The notes: generated by a model from the letters alone, not told the origin. Positions 9,460 to 18,221 are shown, counted from the stretch's first letter. The stretch: 64,000 bases of DNA from Thalassovita mediterranea (GCF_001458435.1 NZ_CYSF01000001.1:124001-188000), one strand, 5' to 3'. A program made the numbers and translations.

Positions 9460-9813
9460 ATGCTACAAATTGAAAACGTCGTCAGCGATCGTGGGTCGCG
9501 CTACGCTGTGTCCGGTGGCGCTGCCGCAGATGAGGCAGAGGTGGCTGCGTTCCTGAAACAGCTCAAGCGCGCCAAAAAATATGCGAAGGCAACCCACAAC
9601 ACCTGGGCGATGCTGCAATCGGATGGCACCCAGCGCAAAGGCGACGATGGTGAAAGTGGTGCAGGCAACGTGATTCTACGGATGCTGGAGCGTGAGGATC
9701 TACGCGATCATATTGTGGTGGTGACACGCTGGTATGGCGGCAAACATCTGGGTGGGGACAGGTTTCGCCATGTGCAAACCTGTGTGAATGCCTATATCGA
9801 TGCACTCCCATAA
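9460..9813 (+). CDS. IMPACT/UPF0029 (YigZ-like) protein
   Basis: 117 residues matching only the N-terminal UPF0029 domain of YigZ/IMPACT: SRYAVSGGAAADEAEVAAFL, KYAKATHNTWA, DDGESGAGNVIL and VVVTRWYGGKHLGGDRF. E. coli YigZ is about 204 residues with a second domain absent here; the end is a clean stop after a complete first domain, so this is a short form rather than an obvious break. Role unknown in bacteria; eukaryotic IMPACT regulates translation via GCN1. Starts 26 bases after the M48 gene. Confidence 0.82.
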   Translation: MLQIENVVSDRGSRYAVSGGAAADEAEVAAFLKQLKRAKKYAKATHNTWAMLQSDGTQRKGDDGESGAGNVILRMLEREDLRDHIVVVTRWYGGKHLGGDRFRHVQTCVNAYIDALP

Positions 9814-9832
9814 GTATGTAATCTCGTTTTAG

Positions 9833-9846
9833 TTGATCTGTGTCAA
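9833..9846 (+). promoter_or_regulatory. FNR/FnrL-type box upstream of first DUF6455 gene
   Basis: TTGATCTGTGTCAA, one mismatch from TTGAT-N4-ATCAA. Its end is 22 bases from CTAACG, a possible -10, which is the class II spacing (box centred near -41.5). The DUF6455 ATG is 59 bases downstream. This points to activation under low oxygen by FnrL or a related CRP/FNR regulator. Confidence 0.6.
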
Positions 9847-9905
9847 AGTGCGCGATTTGCTGATCGCGCTAACGGCTAGGCCTCTCACTGACCACGAGGC
9901 AGCCC

Positions 9906-10184
9906 ATGCAGAACGACACACCCAATCGGCGTCATATGGAATTGTTCCATCATATGGCAGAAGCGTTAGGCGTTGATCTGGAAAAAGAAATCCTTTCCGG
10001 CCGAATGAAATTGGGGGATCTGACGACCTCTATCGAGCGTTGTAAACAATGCGCCGGCCCGGGTGCGTGTCGTGCCTGGCTGGACCACGCCCGTCCCGGT
10101 TTGGAAGCTTCAACACCCAGCTATTGTCGCAACTCTGAGATGTTGCAAATTCAACGGGTGATGAGCCACCTCCCTCAAGAGTGA
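9906..10184 (+). CDS. DUF6455 family protein (paralog 1 of 4)
   Basis: 92 residues, soluble, no signal peptide. Four cysteines in the pattern C-x2-C-x5-C-x18-C (Cys46, 49, 55, 74), with Trp58 and Asn76 conserved in all four neighbours (RCKQCAGPGACRAWL and PSYCRN). The N-terminal half is an amphipathic helix around HHMAEALGVDLEKEI. The cysteine set could bind zinc, an Fe-S cluster or a haem, but which is not known. DUF6455 is common in Rhodobacterales and functionally uncharacterised to my knowledge. Preceded by an FNR-type box at 9833. Confidence 0.8.
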   Translation: MQNDTPNRRHMELFHHMAEALGVDLEKEILSGRMKLGDLTTSIERCKQCAGPGACRAWLDHARPGLEASTPSYCRNSEMLQIQRVMSHLPQE

Positions 10185-10210
10185 GTGGCGAAAGTTCAGA
10201 CATCTCCTGA

Positions 10211-10224
10211 TTGATCCGAGTCAA
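10211..10224 (+). promoter_or_regulatory. FNR/FnrL-type box upstream of second DUF6455 gene
   Basis: TTGATCCGAGTCAA, same half-sites as the box at 9833. After 22 bases comes TACCAT, four of six matches to a -10 hexamer, again class II geometry. It controls the 10276-10838 pair. Position relative to the ATG (51 bases) resembles the first copy. Confidence 0.62.
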
Positions 10225-10275
10225 AGACGCACCTGATTTGTGTCTTTACCATGGGGCAACCAAGGAGGATTTCTG

Positions 10276-10563
10276 ATGAAGCCACTAGGAAGTTTGAAGC
10301 GTCATTTTTGGCTGGCCAAGAGAATGGCCAAGACCACTGGTGTTGATCTGGAACAAGCCCGCGCAGACGGTGCTTTGTCGCAAAAAGACTGGGCAGGCAT
10401 GGTTGCCCGATGTCGCAGCTGCACCGCACCGGAGGCTTGCTCAAACTGGTTGGATAAATCGGAACTTAGCGGCGGGGCCGAATCCCAGCCGTCTTATTGT
10501 GAGAACCGCGCGCGGCTGCAGTCGCTGAAACCAGAAACCACCACCTTGTGTGGTCAAGATTGA
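10276..10563 (+). CDS. DUF6455 family protein (paralog 2 of 4)
   Basis: 95 residues. ATG at 10276 follows AAGGAGG with 8-base spacing; an upstream GTG at 10240 is rejected because it would overlap the promoter. Cysteines 46, 49, 55 and 75 in RCRSCTAPEACSNWL and PSYCEN, matching paralog 1 almost residue for residue, and the same N-terminal helix (HFWLAKRMAKTTGVDLEQA). One extra Cys near the C-terminus (LCGQD). Followed by paralog 3 after 14 bases, so cotranscribed. Confidence 0.8.
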   Translation: MKPLGSLKRHFWLAKRMAKTTGVDLEQARADGALSQKDWAGMVARCRSCTAPEACSNWLDKSELSGGAESQPSYCENRARLQSLKPETTTLCGQD

Positions 10564-10577
10564 ACGGAACGCCGACA

Positions 10578-10838
10578 ATGGGACACCGTATAGCACTAGG
10601 TTGCCCGGAATTGCATTTCTGGCTGAACCGGTCCGTCGCCCGTGCGATGGGTGTGAACCTGAGCGAAGCAATGGCCGATGGCGAACTGACCGCTCAAGGA
10701 TATGCAGAAATGGTCACACGTTGCCGTCAGTGTACGCAGGTTACCCAATGCCAGCACTGGCTGTCGCAGGCGTCCAGCCAAGAGGCACCGCCTGAACATT
10801 GTTTGAACGCTAAGGAGATGGCGCGCCTGAAACACTGA
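10578..10838 (+). CDS. DUF6455 family protein (paralog 3 of 4)
   Basis: 86 residues. Start ATG 10578 is preferred to a GTG at 10548 that overlaps the previous gene; the ribosome site (GAACG) is weak, consistent with translational coupling. Core cysteines 49, 52, 58 and 75 in RCRQCTQVTQCQHWL and PEHCLN; an extra Cys at residue 9. Helix HFWLNRSVARAMGVNLSEAM is closely similar to paralog 2, suggesting a local duplication. Confidence 0.78.
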   Translation: MGHRIALGCPELHFWLNRSVARAMGVNLSEAMADGELTAQGYAEMVTRCRQCTQVTQCQHWLSQASSQEAPPEHCLNAKEMARLKH

Positions 10839-10906
10839 TCTCCAAACATACCGCCCCCAGCTTTTCGCTCTCTCTCAGAAACTCACAGATACTCAGGACC
10901 CCCAAG

Positions 10907-11203
10907 ATGAGCTTCTTTGACCGACTGGTCCGAACCGTGGACCTAATGCCGCGCCTTGCGCAACGCCTTGGCATCAACTGGCAAAACCGAATTGATCGTG
11001 ACCCTTATGGTGCCGCAGAATATCGCGACGCCTTGATGCGTTGTGCACAGTGTTCAAATGACGGCGCCTGTCGGCGTTGGATTGAACAAGTGCACACAGC
11101 CGACGCACCGCCGGACTATTGTGCCAACCATGCGCTTTTGCTGCGACTGCGTGATGAAACGCGGGCAGAGGCTGCGAAAACCACAGCGGAACCGCAGGAC
11201 TAG
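10907..11203 (+). CDS. DUF6455 family protein (paralog 4 of 4)
   Basis: 98 residues, the most divergent of the set but with the same cysteines (46, 49, 55, 72) in RCAQCSNDGACRRWI and PDYCAN. N-terminus MSFFDRLVRTVDLMPRLAQRLGINW replaces the acidic helix of the others with a more basic one. Sits 68 bases after paralog 3 without an FNR box of its own, so it may be read from the upstream promoter or separately. Confidence 0.76.
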   Translation: MSFFDRLVRTVDLMPRLAQRLGINWQNRIDRDPYGAAEYRDALMRCAQCSNDGACRRWIEQVHTADAPPDYCANHALLLRLRDETRAEAAKTTAEPQD

Positions 11204-11267
11204 CGCGCAATGCTTTCCATCTTGACCCACTCTGCCCCGCGACAGCATACATCGGGGCGGAGGCATC

Positions 11268-11618
11268 ATGACTGACTTTCTTTCCCGTTTGAAACACCGC
11301 TGCATCTGGAGCTGGGCCGGCTGGCTGGACAGCTGGCGCACGGAACATTCTTTCCGCAGCTGGGTCTGGGCCAATCTGGCCTCTGCCGCGCTGGCCTTTA
11401 CCCTGCCGCTCAGCGCGGGCGAGCGGGCGCTGATCCTGTCGCTGGGCATTTTGGTGTTGGCGATGGAGCTGATGAATTCCGCCATCGAACGGGTGGTGGA
11501 CTACATTTCGTTGGATCAGCATGAGCTGGCGAAACAAGCCAAAGACGCAGGCTCCGCCGCTGTTGCCGTGGTGGCGATTGCGACGGGTGTTGCTTGGGTT
11601 GTGGTGCTCTGGGGCTGA
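11268..11618 (+). CDS. dgkA: Diacylglycerol kinase
   Basis: 116-residue integral membrane lipid kinase that phosphorylates diacylglycerol, recycling it from membrane-derived glycan synthesis. Three membrane helices (about 30-50, 52-70, 92-114). Signature ELMNSAIERVVD carries the catalytic Glu and metal-binding residues; the N-terminal amphipathic stretch (WAGWLDSWRTEHSFR) is also typical. ATG preceded by GGAGG. The gene ends before a 9-base hairpin at 11627. Confidence 0.95.
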   Translation: MTDFLSRLKHRCIWSWAGWLDSWRTEHSFRSWVWANLASAALAFTLPLSAGERALILSLGILVLAMELMNSAIERVVDYISLDQHELAKQAKDAGSAAVAVVAIATGVAWVVVLWG

Positions 11619-11626
11619 GGCTCTAA

Positions 11627-11647
11627 TACCAAATCAAAGATTTGGTA
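11627..11647. terminator. Inverted repeat after dgkA
   Basis: TACCAAATC and GATTTGGTA, a perfect 9-base inverted repeat around AAA. It has no T-tract, so it is a weak terminator at best; it abuts the GC-rich repeat at 11647. Confidence 0.45.
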
Positions 11648-11701
11648 GCGCCCGACCCTCCCCACGGGAGCGCGCTTCGCACCCACCCAGGGTCAGGCGC
11701 T
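11647..11701 (-). repeat. Dispersed GC-rich palindromic repeat, copy A
   Basis: Arms AGCGCCCGACCCT (11647-11659) and AGGGTCAGGCGCT (11689-11701) pair at 12 of 13 bases. The segments 11682-11700 and 11656-11670 recur exactly, in reverse orientation, at 31774-31792 and 31872-31886. Part of its left arm recurs inverted at 13124-13134. Confidence 0.75.
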
Positions 11702-11738
11702 GGTGGGGGGCATGTAGTGATATAAAATCAATCCTAAG

Positions 11739-13112
11739 TTGACATCTGCCTCGATCTTACGCCAGCCTCTTCTCAATTGGATTGAGGAGTATTTCATGGA
11801 TCGACCTGATTATCTTACCCAAGGCGAATGTGCGCGGCTTTTTCCTGTGCTTTCCAATACCTCGAAGGAGGGGCGCACCACTTCAATTGTTTTGGCGTGT
11901 CTTAGTAAAGTTGACGAGTTGGGCAGGGCGTTGCTTGCGACTGTTGGGCAGCGGGTTGGTGTGCGATCAAAAGTATCTTGCTTTACCGAAGTTGTATTTG
12001 CGAATGATGCGGCGTTGAAGGAGCGGCCAGACGGATTGATCGTTTTGCGTTCGGGACCAAAAGAGTGGAGAGCTTTGGTAGAAGCCAAAGTTGGAAGTGC
12101 TGCTCTGTCAGTTGATCAGGTCGAAAGCTATCGTAAAATCGCTAAAGAGAATGGTGTTGATTGTGTGATTACGATTTCTAACCAGTTCGCAACATCTGCT
12201 CAGCATCATCCATTGGAAGAGATACGCAAGAGCCGTTCCAAAATACCCGTATTTCATTGGTCTTGGATGTCGATTTTCACCGCCGCTGATTTGTTGCTGA
12301 GCAATGATGAGGTTGAAGATAAGGATCAAGAAATTCTGCTGGAAGAGCTATGCCGTTTTCTGACACATGAAAGCGCAGGCATTAAAGGTTTTGAGCGTAT
12401 GCCGGCTGAATGGGCAGATCTGAATAAGCTTGTCTCAGCCGGTGGCCGCATCCCTGCTAAATCTGCTGAGGCCATTGCGTCAATTGAGGCATGGCATCAA
12501 GAAACACGGGATCTGTCACTTATTCTTTCACGTCAAACAGAAACGAGCGTTCATCAGAAGCTGAGCCGCAAACTCATGTCGGATCCGGCCCTTCGCGTAA
12601 AAGAAGAACTTTTCGATCTTAGGGAAACACATTGTCTTGCTGCGCTGTTCGACATTATCGATGCTGCGGCACCACTGGAAGTTAAAGCGGACTTAAACCG
12701 TCGCACGCTTGAAATTGGGATGACACTGCGGGCACCAGAGGACAAGAAATCTTCCAAGGCGCGGATGAATTGGTTGCTGCGCCAGATTAAGGCCGAAGAT
12801 GTGGCTGACGTTTTTGTTCAATGTCGCTGGCCAGGGCGTAGTGAAACGACGCAACACAGCTTGCAAGACCTCAGGAATGACCCGGCCCTTTGTGAGGAGG
12901 GAAAGGCGGGGTTGCAGGTGGTGAGTTTCCGCATCTTTTCGGCCAAGAGGCTTGGCGCGCGCTTCACTCAGCAGGTCAATTTCATTGTTGATTTAGAGAA
13001 ATACGTGCCAAGCTTCTATCGCGACATAGGCCAAAACCTTACAGCTTGGCGCCGTCCAGCCCCGCGCATCAGGGAGGAGGAGACGGACTTGGACCAAGAA
13101 CCACTTTCGTAA
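11739..13112 (+). CDS. PD-(D/E)xK nuclease-like protein of unknown function
   Basis: 457 residues if started at the TTG (11739); ATG 11796 with a GAGGAG site 6 bases upstream is an alternative, but the intervening codons (LRQPLLNWIEEYF) look protein-like. Residues 80-130 carry a PD-(D/E)xK nuclease-like core: Glu84 in CFTEVVF, Asp98 in RPDGLIV, Glu115-Ala-Lys117 in ALVEAKVG and Gln127 in DQVESY. The remaining 330 residues are unassigned. The gene is visibly AT-richer than its neighbours with different codon choice and is bounded by inverted repeats, so acquisition by transfer is plausible. It could be a defence or stress protein; nothing shows cleavage activity. Confidence 0.75.
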   Translation: MTSASILRQPLLNWIEEYFMDRPDYLTQGECARLFPVLSNTSKEGRTTSIVLACLSKVDELGRALLATVGQRVGVRSKVSCFTEVVFANDAALKERPDGLIVLRSGPKEWRALVEAKVGSAALSVDQVESYRKIAKENGVDCVITISNQFATSAQHHPLEEIRKSRSKIPVFHWSWMSIFTAADLLLSNDEVEDKDQEILLEELCRFLTHESAGIKGFERMPAEWADLNKLVSAGGRIPAKSAEAIASIEAWHQETRDLSLILSRQTETSVHQKLSRKLMSDPALRVKEELFDLRETHCLAALFDIIDAAAPLEVKADLNRRTLEIGMTLRAPEDKKSSKARMNWLLRQIKAEDVADVFVQCRWPGRSETTQHSLQDLRNDPALCEEGKAGLQVVSFRIFSAKRLGARFTQQVNFIVDLEKYVPSFYRDIGQNLTAWRRPAPRIREEETDLDQEPLS

Positions 13113-13120
13113 TTGCATAG

Positions 13121-13154
13121 GCGGGGTCGGGCGCGACCGGGGCTGGCGCCCCGG
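13121..13154 (+). repeat. Dispersed GC-rich repeat, partial copy C; tandem hairpins between convergent genes
   Basis: Two small stems in tandem: GGTCG/CGACC (13125-13138) and CCGGGGC/GCCCCGG with loop TGGC (13137-13154). GGGTCGGGCGC at 13124-13134 is the exact reverse complement of 11648-11658, and the whole segment resembles 31884-31909. It may also end transcription of the convergent genes on either side. Confidence 0.6.
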
Positions 13155-13163
13155 GGAATGACT

Positions 13164-14549
13164 TTAGCGTTTCAGCTGGCCCCACAAATCATACTCCCCA
13201 GCCTCATCCACCTCAACACTCACGATATCGCCGACAGACAGCCCTTCGGTGCCTTCATCGATAAATAGGTTGCCATCAATTTCAGGCGCGTCGGCTTTGG
13301 TGCGGCAGGTGGCGATGCCGTCTTCGTCGATCTCATCAACGATCACGTCCATCACCTGGCCGACCTTCGCGGCCAGCTTGGCTTCGGAAATGGCTTGCGC
13401 CTTTTCCATGAAACGTTCCCAGCGCTCTTGCTTCACCTCATCCGGCACATGGTTGGGCAGCGCGGCAGAGCGTGCGCCTTCGACGTTTTCGTACTGAAAA
13501 CAGCCAACGCGATCCAGTTGCGCCTCATCCATCCAATCCAGCAGGGTTTGGAATTCCTCTTCCGTCTCACCCGGATAGCCGACGATGAAGGTGGAGCGCA
13601 GGGTGATATCCGGGCAGATGCCGCGCCATTCGGCGATGCGGTCCAGCGTGCGTTCGGCGGCTGCCGGACGCGCCATGCGTTTCAGCGTGTCGGGGTGGGC
13701 GTGCTGGAAGGGGATGTCCATATAGGGCAGCACCAGACCATCGGCCATTAGCGGGATCAGCTCACGCACATGGGGGTAGGGGTAGATGTAATGCAGCCTT
13801 ACCCAAGCGCCGAGTGATCCCAGATCACGCGCCAGATCAGTGATGTGGCTGCGGTGTCCGCGCTCCGTCTCATGCTTGCGGTCCAGACCATAGGCAGAGG
13901 TGTCCTGCGAAATGACCAGCAGTTCCTTCACGCCGTTTTCGACCAGCTTCTCGGCCTCGCGCATCACCGCGAAGGCGGGGCGCGACGCCAGCTTGCCGCG
14001 CATATCGGGGATGATGCAGAATTTGCAGGCGTGGTTACACCCTTCGGAGATTTTCAGGTAGCTGTAATGGCGCGGTGTCAGGCTGACGCCTGAGGCTGGC
14101 AGCAGATCAACAAAGGGATCGGGGCTGGGCGGCACAGCGCCATGCACGGCATCCAGCACCTGTTCGTATTGATGCGGGCCTGTGACGGCCAGCACCTTGG
14201 GGTGGACGCCAGTGATATATTCGGGATCCGCGCCCAGACAGCCGGTCACGATCACCTTGCCGTTTTCGTGCAGCGCCTCACCGATTGCCTCAAGGCTTTC
14301 GGCTTTGGCGCTATCCAGAAATCCGCAGGTGTTCACGATCACCGCGTCGGCGCCCGCGTATTGCGGCGAGATGCCGTAGCCTTCGGCGCGCAGGCGGGTC
14401 AGGATGCGTTCACTGTCCACCAATGCCTTCGGGCAGCCGAGGGACACCATGCCGATGGTCGGCTGGCCCGCACGGGGTTTGTCGGAAAACTGCGCGCGCG
14501 GGGCGAGGTCGGGGCGGAGGTCTGGCGGATTGCTGGTCATGGCGGGCAT
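13164..14549 (-). CDS. rimO: Ribosomal protein S12 methylthiotransferase RimO
   Basis: 461-residue radical-SAM enzyme that methylthiolates Asp of ribosomal protein S12. The N-terminal MTTase domain has [15 protein letters not shown], the RimO form rather than MiaB, and [10 protein letters not shown]. The radical-SAM cluster motif is [13 protein letters not shown] near residue 170 (three Cys). C-terminal TRAM domain from about 395. The first 33 residues before the MTTase domain are variable; the ATG used is the only good one and lies at the edge of a divergent region. Convergent with the PD-(D/E)xK gene. Confidence 0.96.
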   Translation of the reverse strand: MPAMTSNPPDLRPDLAPRAQFSDKPRAGQPTIGMVSLGCPKALVDSERILTRLRAEGYGISPQYAGADAVIVNTCGFLDSAKAESLEAIGEALHENGKVIVTGCLGADPEYITGVHPKVLAVTGPHQYEQVLDAVHGAVPPSPDPFVDLLPASGVSLTPRHYSYLKISEGCNHACKFCIIPDMRGKLASRPAFAVMREAEKLVENGVKELLVISQDTSAYGLDRKHETERGHRSHITDLARDLGSLGAWVRLHYIYPYPHVRELIPLMADGLVLPYMDIPFQHAHPDTLKRMARPAAAERTLDRIAEWRGICPDITLRSTFIVGYPGETEEEFQTLLDWMDEAQLDRVGCFQYENVEGARSAALPNHVPDEVKQERWERFMEKAQAISEAKLAAKVGQVMDVIVDEIDEDGIATCRTKADAPEIDGNLFIDEGTEGLSVGDIVSVEVDEAGEYDLWGQLKR

Positions 14550-14679
14550 ATAGTGGAGGGAGGGCGCGCTGGCAAAGGCTTTTGCGCGGAAAACGGCGGG
14601 TTACGCCCTTGGTTTATTGTTCTTGCCGGACGGCTGCCTTAGGTTTTGGGGCAAGTGAGGCGGCATTGGGGAATGACAG

Positions 14680-16629
14680 ATGCGTTGGTTGGTTCGGGTT
14701 GTTGTGGTGTTGGCGCTGCTGGTGGTGGTCGCTTTGGCCAGCCTGCTGTTGTTGCCAGGCGAAAGGATCGCGCGTGTCGCCCTTGATCAGATCGAGGTGC
14801 AGACAGGGCGCAAGGTCACGTTGAGTGGCGAAGTGCAACTCAGCTATTACCCGATCCTTGGTGCCCGCACCGGAGCTGTGGAAATCGCCAATGCCGACTG
14901 GTCCGACAATGGCCCTTTGCTGCGGGCTGAGGCATTGAAAATCGGCGTTGATCTTGCCGCATTGATTGCAGGCGATATCAAGATCACGGGCCTAGAGGTG
15001 CTGTCGCCAACTGTATTGATGGAACGCCACGCCGATGGCCGCGCGAATTGGGAAATCGGGGTGGATGGGGTCAGCGCCTCAGGGCAGGGGACACCGGCGC
15101 AGACCAGTGACAATGCACTGGCTTTGTCGTTGGACCGTGCCTTGGTTAATGATGGTCAGCTGCGCTATCTCGACCACGCCACGGGCAGCGATTTGACCAT
15201 TAGTGATCTGTCGTTGGATCTGAGTTGGCCAGTGTATCGTGGTGCGGCGGGTTTTGCGCTGACCGCGCGCCCTGCAGGCATGCAGGTCATTAGTGTCAGT
15301 GGTGATATTGCTGATCTCGCTGCCCTGATTGAGGGAGGCGTTACAAATCTGAATGCCACCGCCGAGCTGTCTGGGGCAACGGCCGCTTTTGATGGTGTTC
15401 TTGGGGTGCCCGCGCAGGCGCAGGGTAGCATTGCTCTGAAAACGGAAGACACATCCGCAACATTGGCGGCGCTTGGGGTGAACGGTGTGGTTCTGCCCCG
15501 TGGGGTAGGGCGTCAGGTTACCTTGGCGGGGAATGTGACGCTGACACAGGCGATGCAGCTTAGCCTGCGCGATATGGTGCTGCAGCTGGATCAGAACCGC
15601 ATCAATGGTGCGCTGGATGTAGATCTGGCGCAGACACGCCCATTTGTGACCGCGCGTCTGCAAGGCGGGCCGCTGGACCTGACTGGACTGGCCGACGGCA
15701 CCGGATCAGGTGACGACAAGAGCGCTGCGTCGAGCGACGGATGGTCCAAAGCTGCGATTGATGCCTCAGCCCTAGGGCTGGTGAATGCAGATTTGACGTT
15801 AAAGGCGCCGTCGATCGCCCTGCCGAACCTGTCGTTTCAGGCCTTGGACCTGAGGGCGGGAATTGATCGGTCCCGTGCGGTGGTTACGTTGAATGCGCTG
15901 CAGGGATACGGGGGCAATTTTGCTGGTCAGGTTGTTGCGAACAACCGCAACGGTCTGAGTGTTGGCGGTGACCTGTCAGTATCTGGTGTCGAAATGCAGT
16001 CTCTGCTGGGCGATTTGGTTGGCGTCACCCGGTTTACGGGGGCGGCTGATGCGCGTTTGTCCTACCTTGGCGTCGGGCAGAGCGTACATCAGATCATGAA
16101 CTCCCTCTCTGGCGAGGGGGCAATCAATATGGGGCGCGGCACCATCGAAGGTGTCGATCTGGACAGTCTGATGCGTCAGGGGCTGGCGACGGGGGGAACC
16201 ACTGTGTTTGACCGCCTCAGCGCCAGTTTCACAATGAAGGACGGGGACCTCAATAACCCTGATCTGCTGCTGGAACTGCCGCTGATCACCGCGCGCGGTG
16301 AAGGGCGTGTCGGTTTGGGCAAACGGGATATCGACTATCTGTTCACACCGCAGTTGGGCAGCCTAGAAGATCAGGGCGGCCTTGCCATTCCGGTGCGCAT
16401 CAAAGGCCCGTGGTCCAGCCCCAAGGTTTGGCCCGATCTGGAACGTGCGGTGGATCTGAACCTGCAGGAAGAAAAGAAAAAGGCCGAAGCCAAAGCCAAG
16501 GCCAAGCTGGAAGATAAGGTCAAGAAAGAGCTAGGTATCACCCAGGAAGAGGGGCAGAGCCTAGAGGATGCGGCCAAGCAAAAGCTGGAGGATGAAATTC
16601 TGAAAGGGCTGGGCGGGTTGTTCAAATAA
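14680..16629 (+). CDS. AsmA family protein
   Basis: 649 residues. One N-terminal membrane anchor (residues 2-25, VVVVLALLVVVALASLLLL) and a large periplasmic part with the AsmA N-terminal pattern (RVALDQIEVQTGRKVTLSGEVQLSYYPILGARTGAVEIANA) and the AsmA_2 C-terminal region including LSGEGAINMGRGTIEGVDL near 478. The tail (about 585-649) is Lys/Glu/Ala-rich coiled coil. AsmA-type proteins are thought to move phospholipids between membranes or affect outer-membrane assembly. Single-gene unit divergent from rimO. Confidence 0.88.
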   Translation: MRWLVRVVVVLALLVVVALASLLLLPGERIARVALDQIEVQTGRKVTLSGEVQLSYYPILGARTGAVEIANADWSDNGPLLRAEALKIGVDLAALIAGDIKITGLEVLSPTVLMERHADGRANWEIGVDGVSASGQGTPAQTSDNALALSLDRALVNDGQLRYLDHATGSDLTISDLSLDLSWPVYRGAAGFALTARPAGMQVISVSGDIADLAALIEGGVTNLNATAELSGATAAFDGVLGVPAQAQGSIALKTEDTSATLAALGVNGVVLPRGVGRQVTLAGNVTLTQAMQLSLRDMVLQLDQNRINGALDVDLAQTRPFVTARLQGGPLDLTGLADGTGSGDDKSAASSDGWSKAAIDASALGLVNADLTLKAPSIALPNLSFQALDLRAGIDRSRAVVTLNALQGYGGNFAGQVVANNRNGLSVGGDLSVSGVEMQSLLGDLVGVTRFTGAADARLSYLGVGQSVHQIMNSLSGEGAINMGRGTIEGVDLDSLMRQGLATGGTTVFDRLSASFTMKDGDLNNPDLLLELPLITARGEGRVGLGKRDIDYLFTPQLGSLEDQGGLAIPVRIKGPWSSPKVWPDLERAVDLNLQEEKKKAEAKAKAKLEDKVKKELGITQEEGQSLEDAAKQKLEDEILKGLGGLFK

Positions 16630-16645
16630 CCCGCCAAGCCTGTAG

Positions 16646-17107
16646 TCAGGACCGTAGTCCGGTTTCGTAAAGCAGGCCGCGACGCTTGGCCTCGTAATAG
16701 TATCCACGGGCGTACCACATGACGGCCGTGGCCTCATCTCCGTCGGATACCAGCCAAGCCCCGCGCAGATATTTGACCGCGTATTTCAGGTTGGTTTCTG
16801 CATCCAGCAGGTCACTGGGTTGACCGCGAAACCCCATAGTGCGGGCCGTTTCCGGTAGGATCTGCATCATGCCCCAATAGGGGCCATTGCGCGCGGCGGG
16901 GCGATACATGCTTTCGCGTTGCACCACACGATGCACCAGCGTGCGTGGCACCTCGTATTCATCTGCGTAGCGGTTGATCAACGCGCGAATTTCGGGCGTC
17001 TCATTGGGGTAAAGCGGCGGTTCCTGGCGGTCAGGTTCCGGCGTGGCGCGGCCACAGGCGGCCAAGGCGAGTGCAGAAAAAATCAGAAAACGGCGGGAAT
17101 AACGCAT
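16646..17107 (-). CDS. Lytic transglycosylase, lipoprotein
   Basis: 153 residues: signal with lipobox LAAC (Cys18), then a short SLT domain. Catalytic Glu is in VVQRESMYRP, followed by GPYWGMMQILPETARTMG and the LNLKY-like NLKYAVKYLRG motif. Ends with YYYEAKRRGLL. It cleaves peptidoglycan glycan strands in the periplasm. The domain is compact compared with Slt70. Downstream of argF on the same strand but separated by a terminator at 17167. Confidence 0.88.
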   Translation of the reverse strand: MRYSRRFLIFSALALAACGRATPEPDRQEPPLYPNETPEIRALINRYADEYEVPRTLVHRVVQRESMYRPAARNGPYWGMMQILPETARTMGFRGQPSDLLDAETNLKYAVKYLRGAWLVSDGDEATAVMWYARGYYYEAKRRGLLYETGLRS

Positions 17108-17166
17108 AAACGGGCACCTCCAATATTCGTGATCCTAATCCTACAGCCCTGCCCATCCCAGAACGT

Positions 17167-17199
17167 AAAACGCCCCCGGCCATAAATTGCCGAGGGCGT
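17167..17199 (-). terminator. Terminator of the argD-argF unit
   Basis: Reading leftwards: ACGCCCTCGGC pairs with GCCGGGGGCGT (one mismatch), followed by TTTT. Located 30 bases past the argF stop. Confidence 0.8.
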
Positions 17200-17230
17200 C
17201 GTTCGTCTGTCTGCTAGGTGGCTGGTCGCC

Positions 17231-18157
17231 TTATTTACCGAGGCACCAGCGCATAACAGCCTTCTGTGCGTGCAGGCGGTTTTCGGCCTCGTCAAAGATC
17301 ACCGAATGCGGGCCGTCCATCACGGCGCTGGTTGCCTCATCATCGCGGTGGGCAGGCAGACAGTGCATGAACAGCGCATCCGGTTTGGCATGAGACATCA
17401 GCGCCTCATTCACCTGATAGGGGCGCAGCTGGTTGTGGCGGCGTTCCTTGGCGGATTGCGGATCGTGCATGCTGACCCAGGTGTCGGTGACCACCAGATC
17501 AGCACCTTCGACGGCGGCGATGGGATCGCGCACGATTTCGACCTTTGACCCTTTGGCGCGCGCCTCTTCGACGAAGACCATTTCAGGATCCAGCGTTTGA
17601 GGGCCGGCAAAAGTCAGGTCAAACCCGAATTGGCCCGCGGCATGGGCGAAAGAGGCAAAGACGTTGTTGCCGTCGCCGCACCAGACGACCTTCTTGCCTT
17701 TGATCGGGCCGCGGTGTTCCTCGTAGGTCAGGATGTCGGCCATGATCTGGCAGGGGTGGGTGCGGTCGGTTAGGCCGTTGATCACCGGCACGGTGGCGTA
17801 TTCGGCCATTTCCAGCAGCGTCTGCTCCTCAAACGTGCGGATCATGATCAGATCTACATAGCGGCTAAGAACGCGCGCGGTATCCGCGATGGTTTCACCG
17901 TGGCCCAGCTGCATATCGGTGCCGGACAGAACCATGGTCTGACCACCCATCTGTCGCACGCCCACATCAAAGCTAACGCGTGTACGGGTCGAAGGTTTCT
18001 CAAAGATCAGCGCAACCATGTGATCCTTTAGCGGCTGGTCCGCGTCCGGTGTGCCCTTGGGCAGACCCTTGCGCGCCTCTTTGGCAGAACGCGCGTTGTC
18101 GATCATGGTCCGTAGGTCGGCGGGATCGGTTTTGTGAATATCAAGGAAGTGGTTCAT
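17231..18157 (-). CDS. argF: Ornithine carbamoyltransferase
   Basis: 308 residues; forms citrulline from ornithine and carbamoyl phosphate in arginine biosynthesis, cytoplasmic trimer. Carbamoyl-phosphate loop [10 protein letters not shown], second motif [11 protein letters not shown] and the ornithine-site [11 protein letters not shown] are all present. Lies 64 bases after argD on the same strand and is likely cotranscribed. Ribosome site weak (GACGATGAT). Confidence 0.97.
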   Translation of the reverse strand: MNHFLDIHKTDPADLRTMIDNARSAKEARKGLPKGTPDADQPLKDHMVALIFEKPSTRTRVSFDVGVRQMGGQTMVLSGTDMQLGHGETIADTARVLSRYVDLIMIRTFEEQTLLEMAEYATVPVINGLTDRTHPCQIMADILTYEEHRGPIKGKKVVWCGDGNNVFASFAHAAGQFGFDLTFAGPQTLDPEMVFVEEARAKGSKVEIVRDPIAAVEGADLVVTDTWVSMHDPQSAKERRHNQLRPYQVNEALMSHAKPDALFMHCLPAHRDDEATSAVMDGPHSVIFDEAENRLHAQKAVMRWCLGK

Positions 18158-18221
18158 ATCATCGTCTTTCTTGAGGCGGGGCGCGATCTCTCGGCCCCCG
18201 CATATCTATCAATCTCTTGGC

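Noticed and set aside
9460-9813. YigZ gene as a truncated pseudogene
   Set aside because: The missing C-terminal domain might suggest a break, but the N-terminal domain is complete and ends cleanly, and no remnant of the second domain follows.
13164-14549. MiaB instead of RimO
   Set aside because: The MTTase start [14 protein letters not shown] is the RimO form, not the MiaB one.
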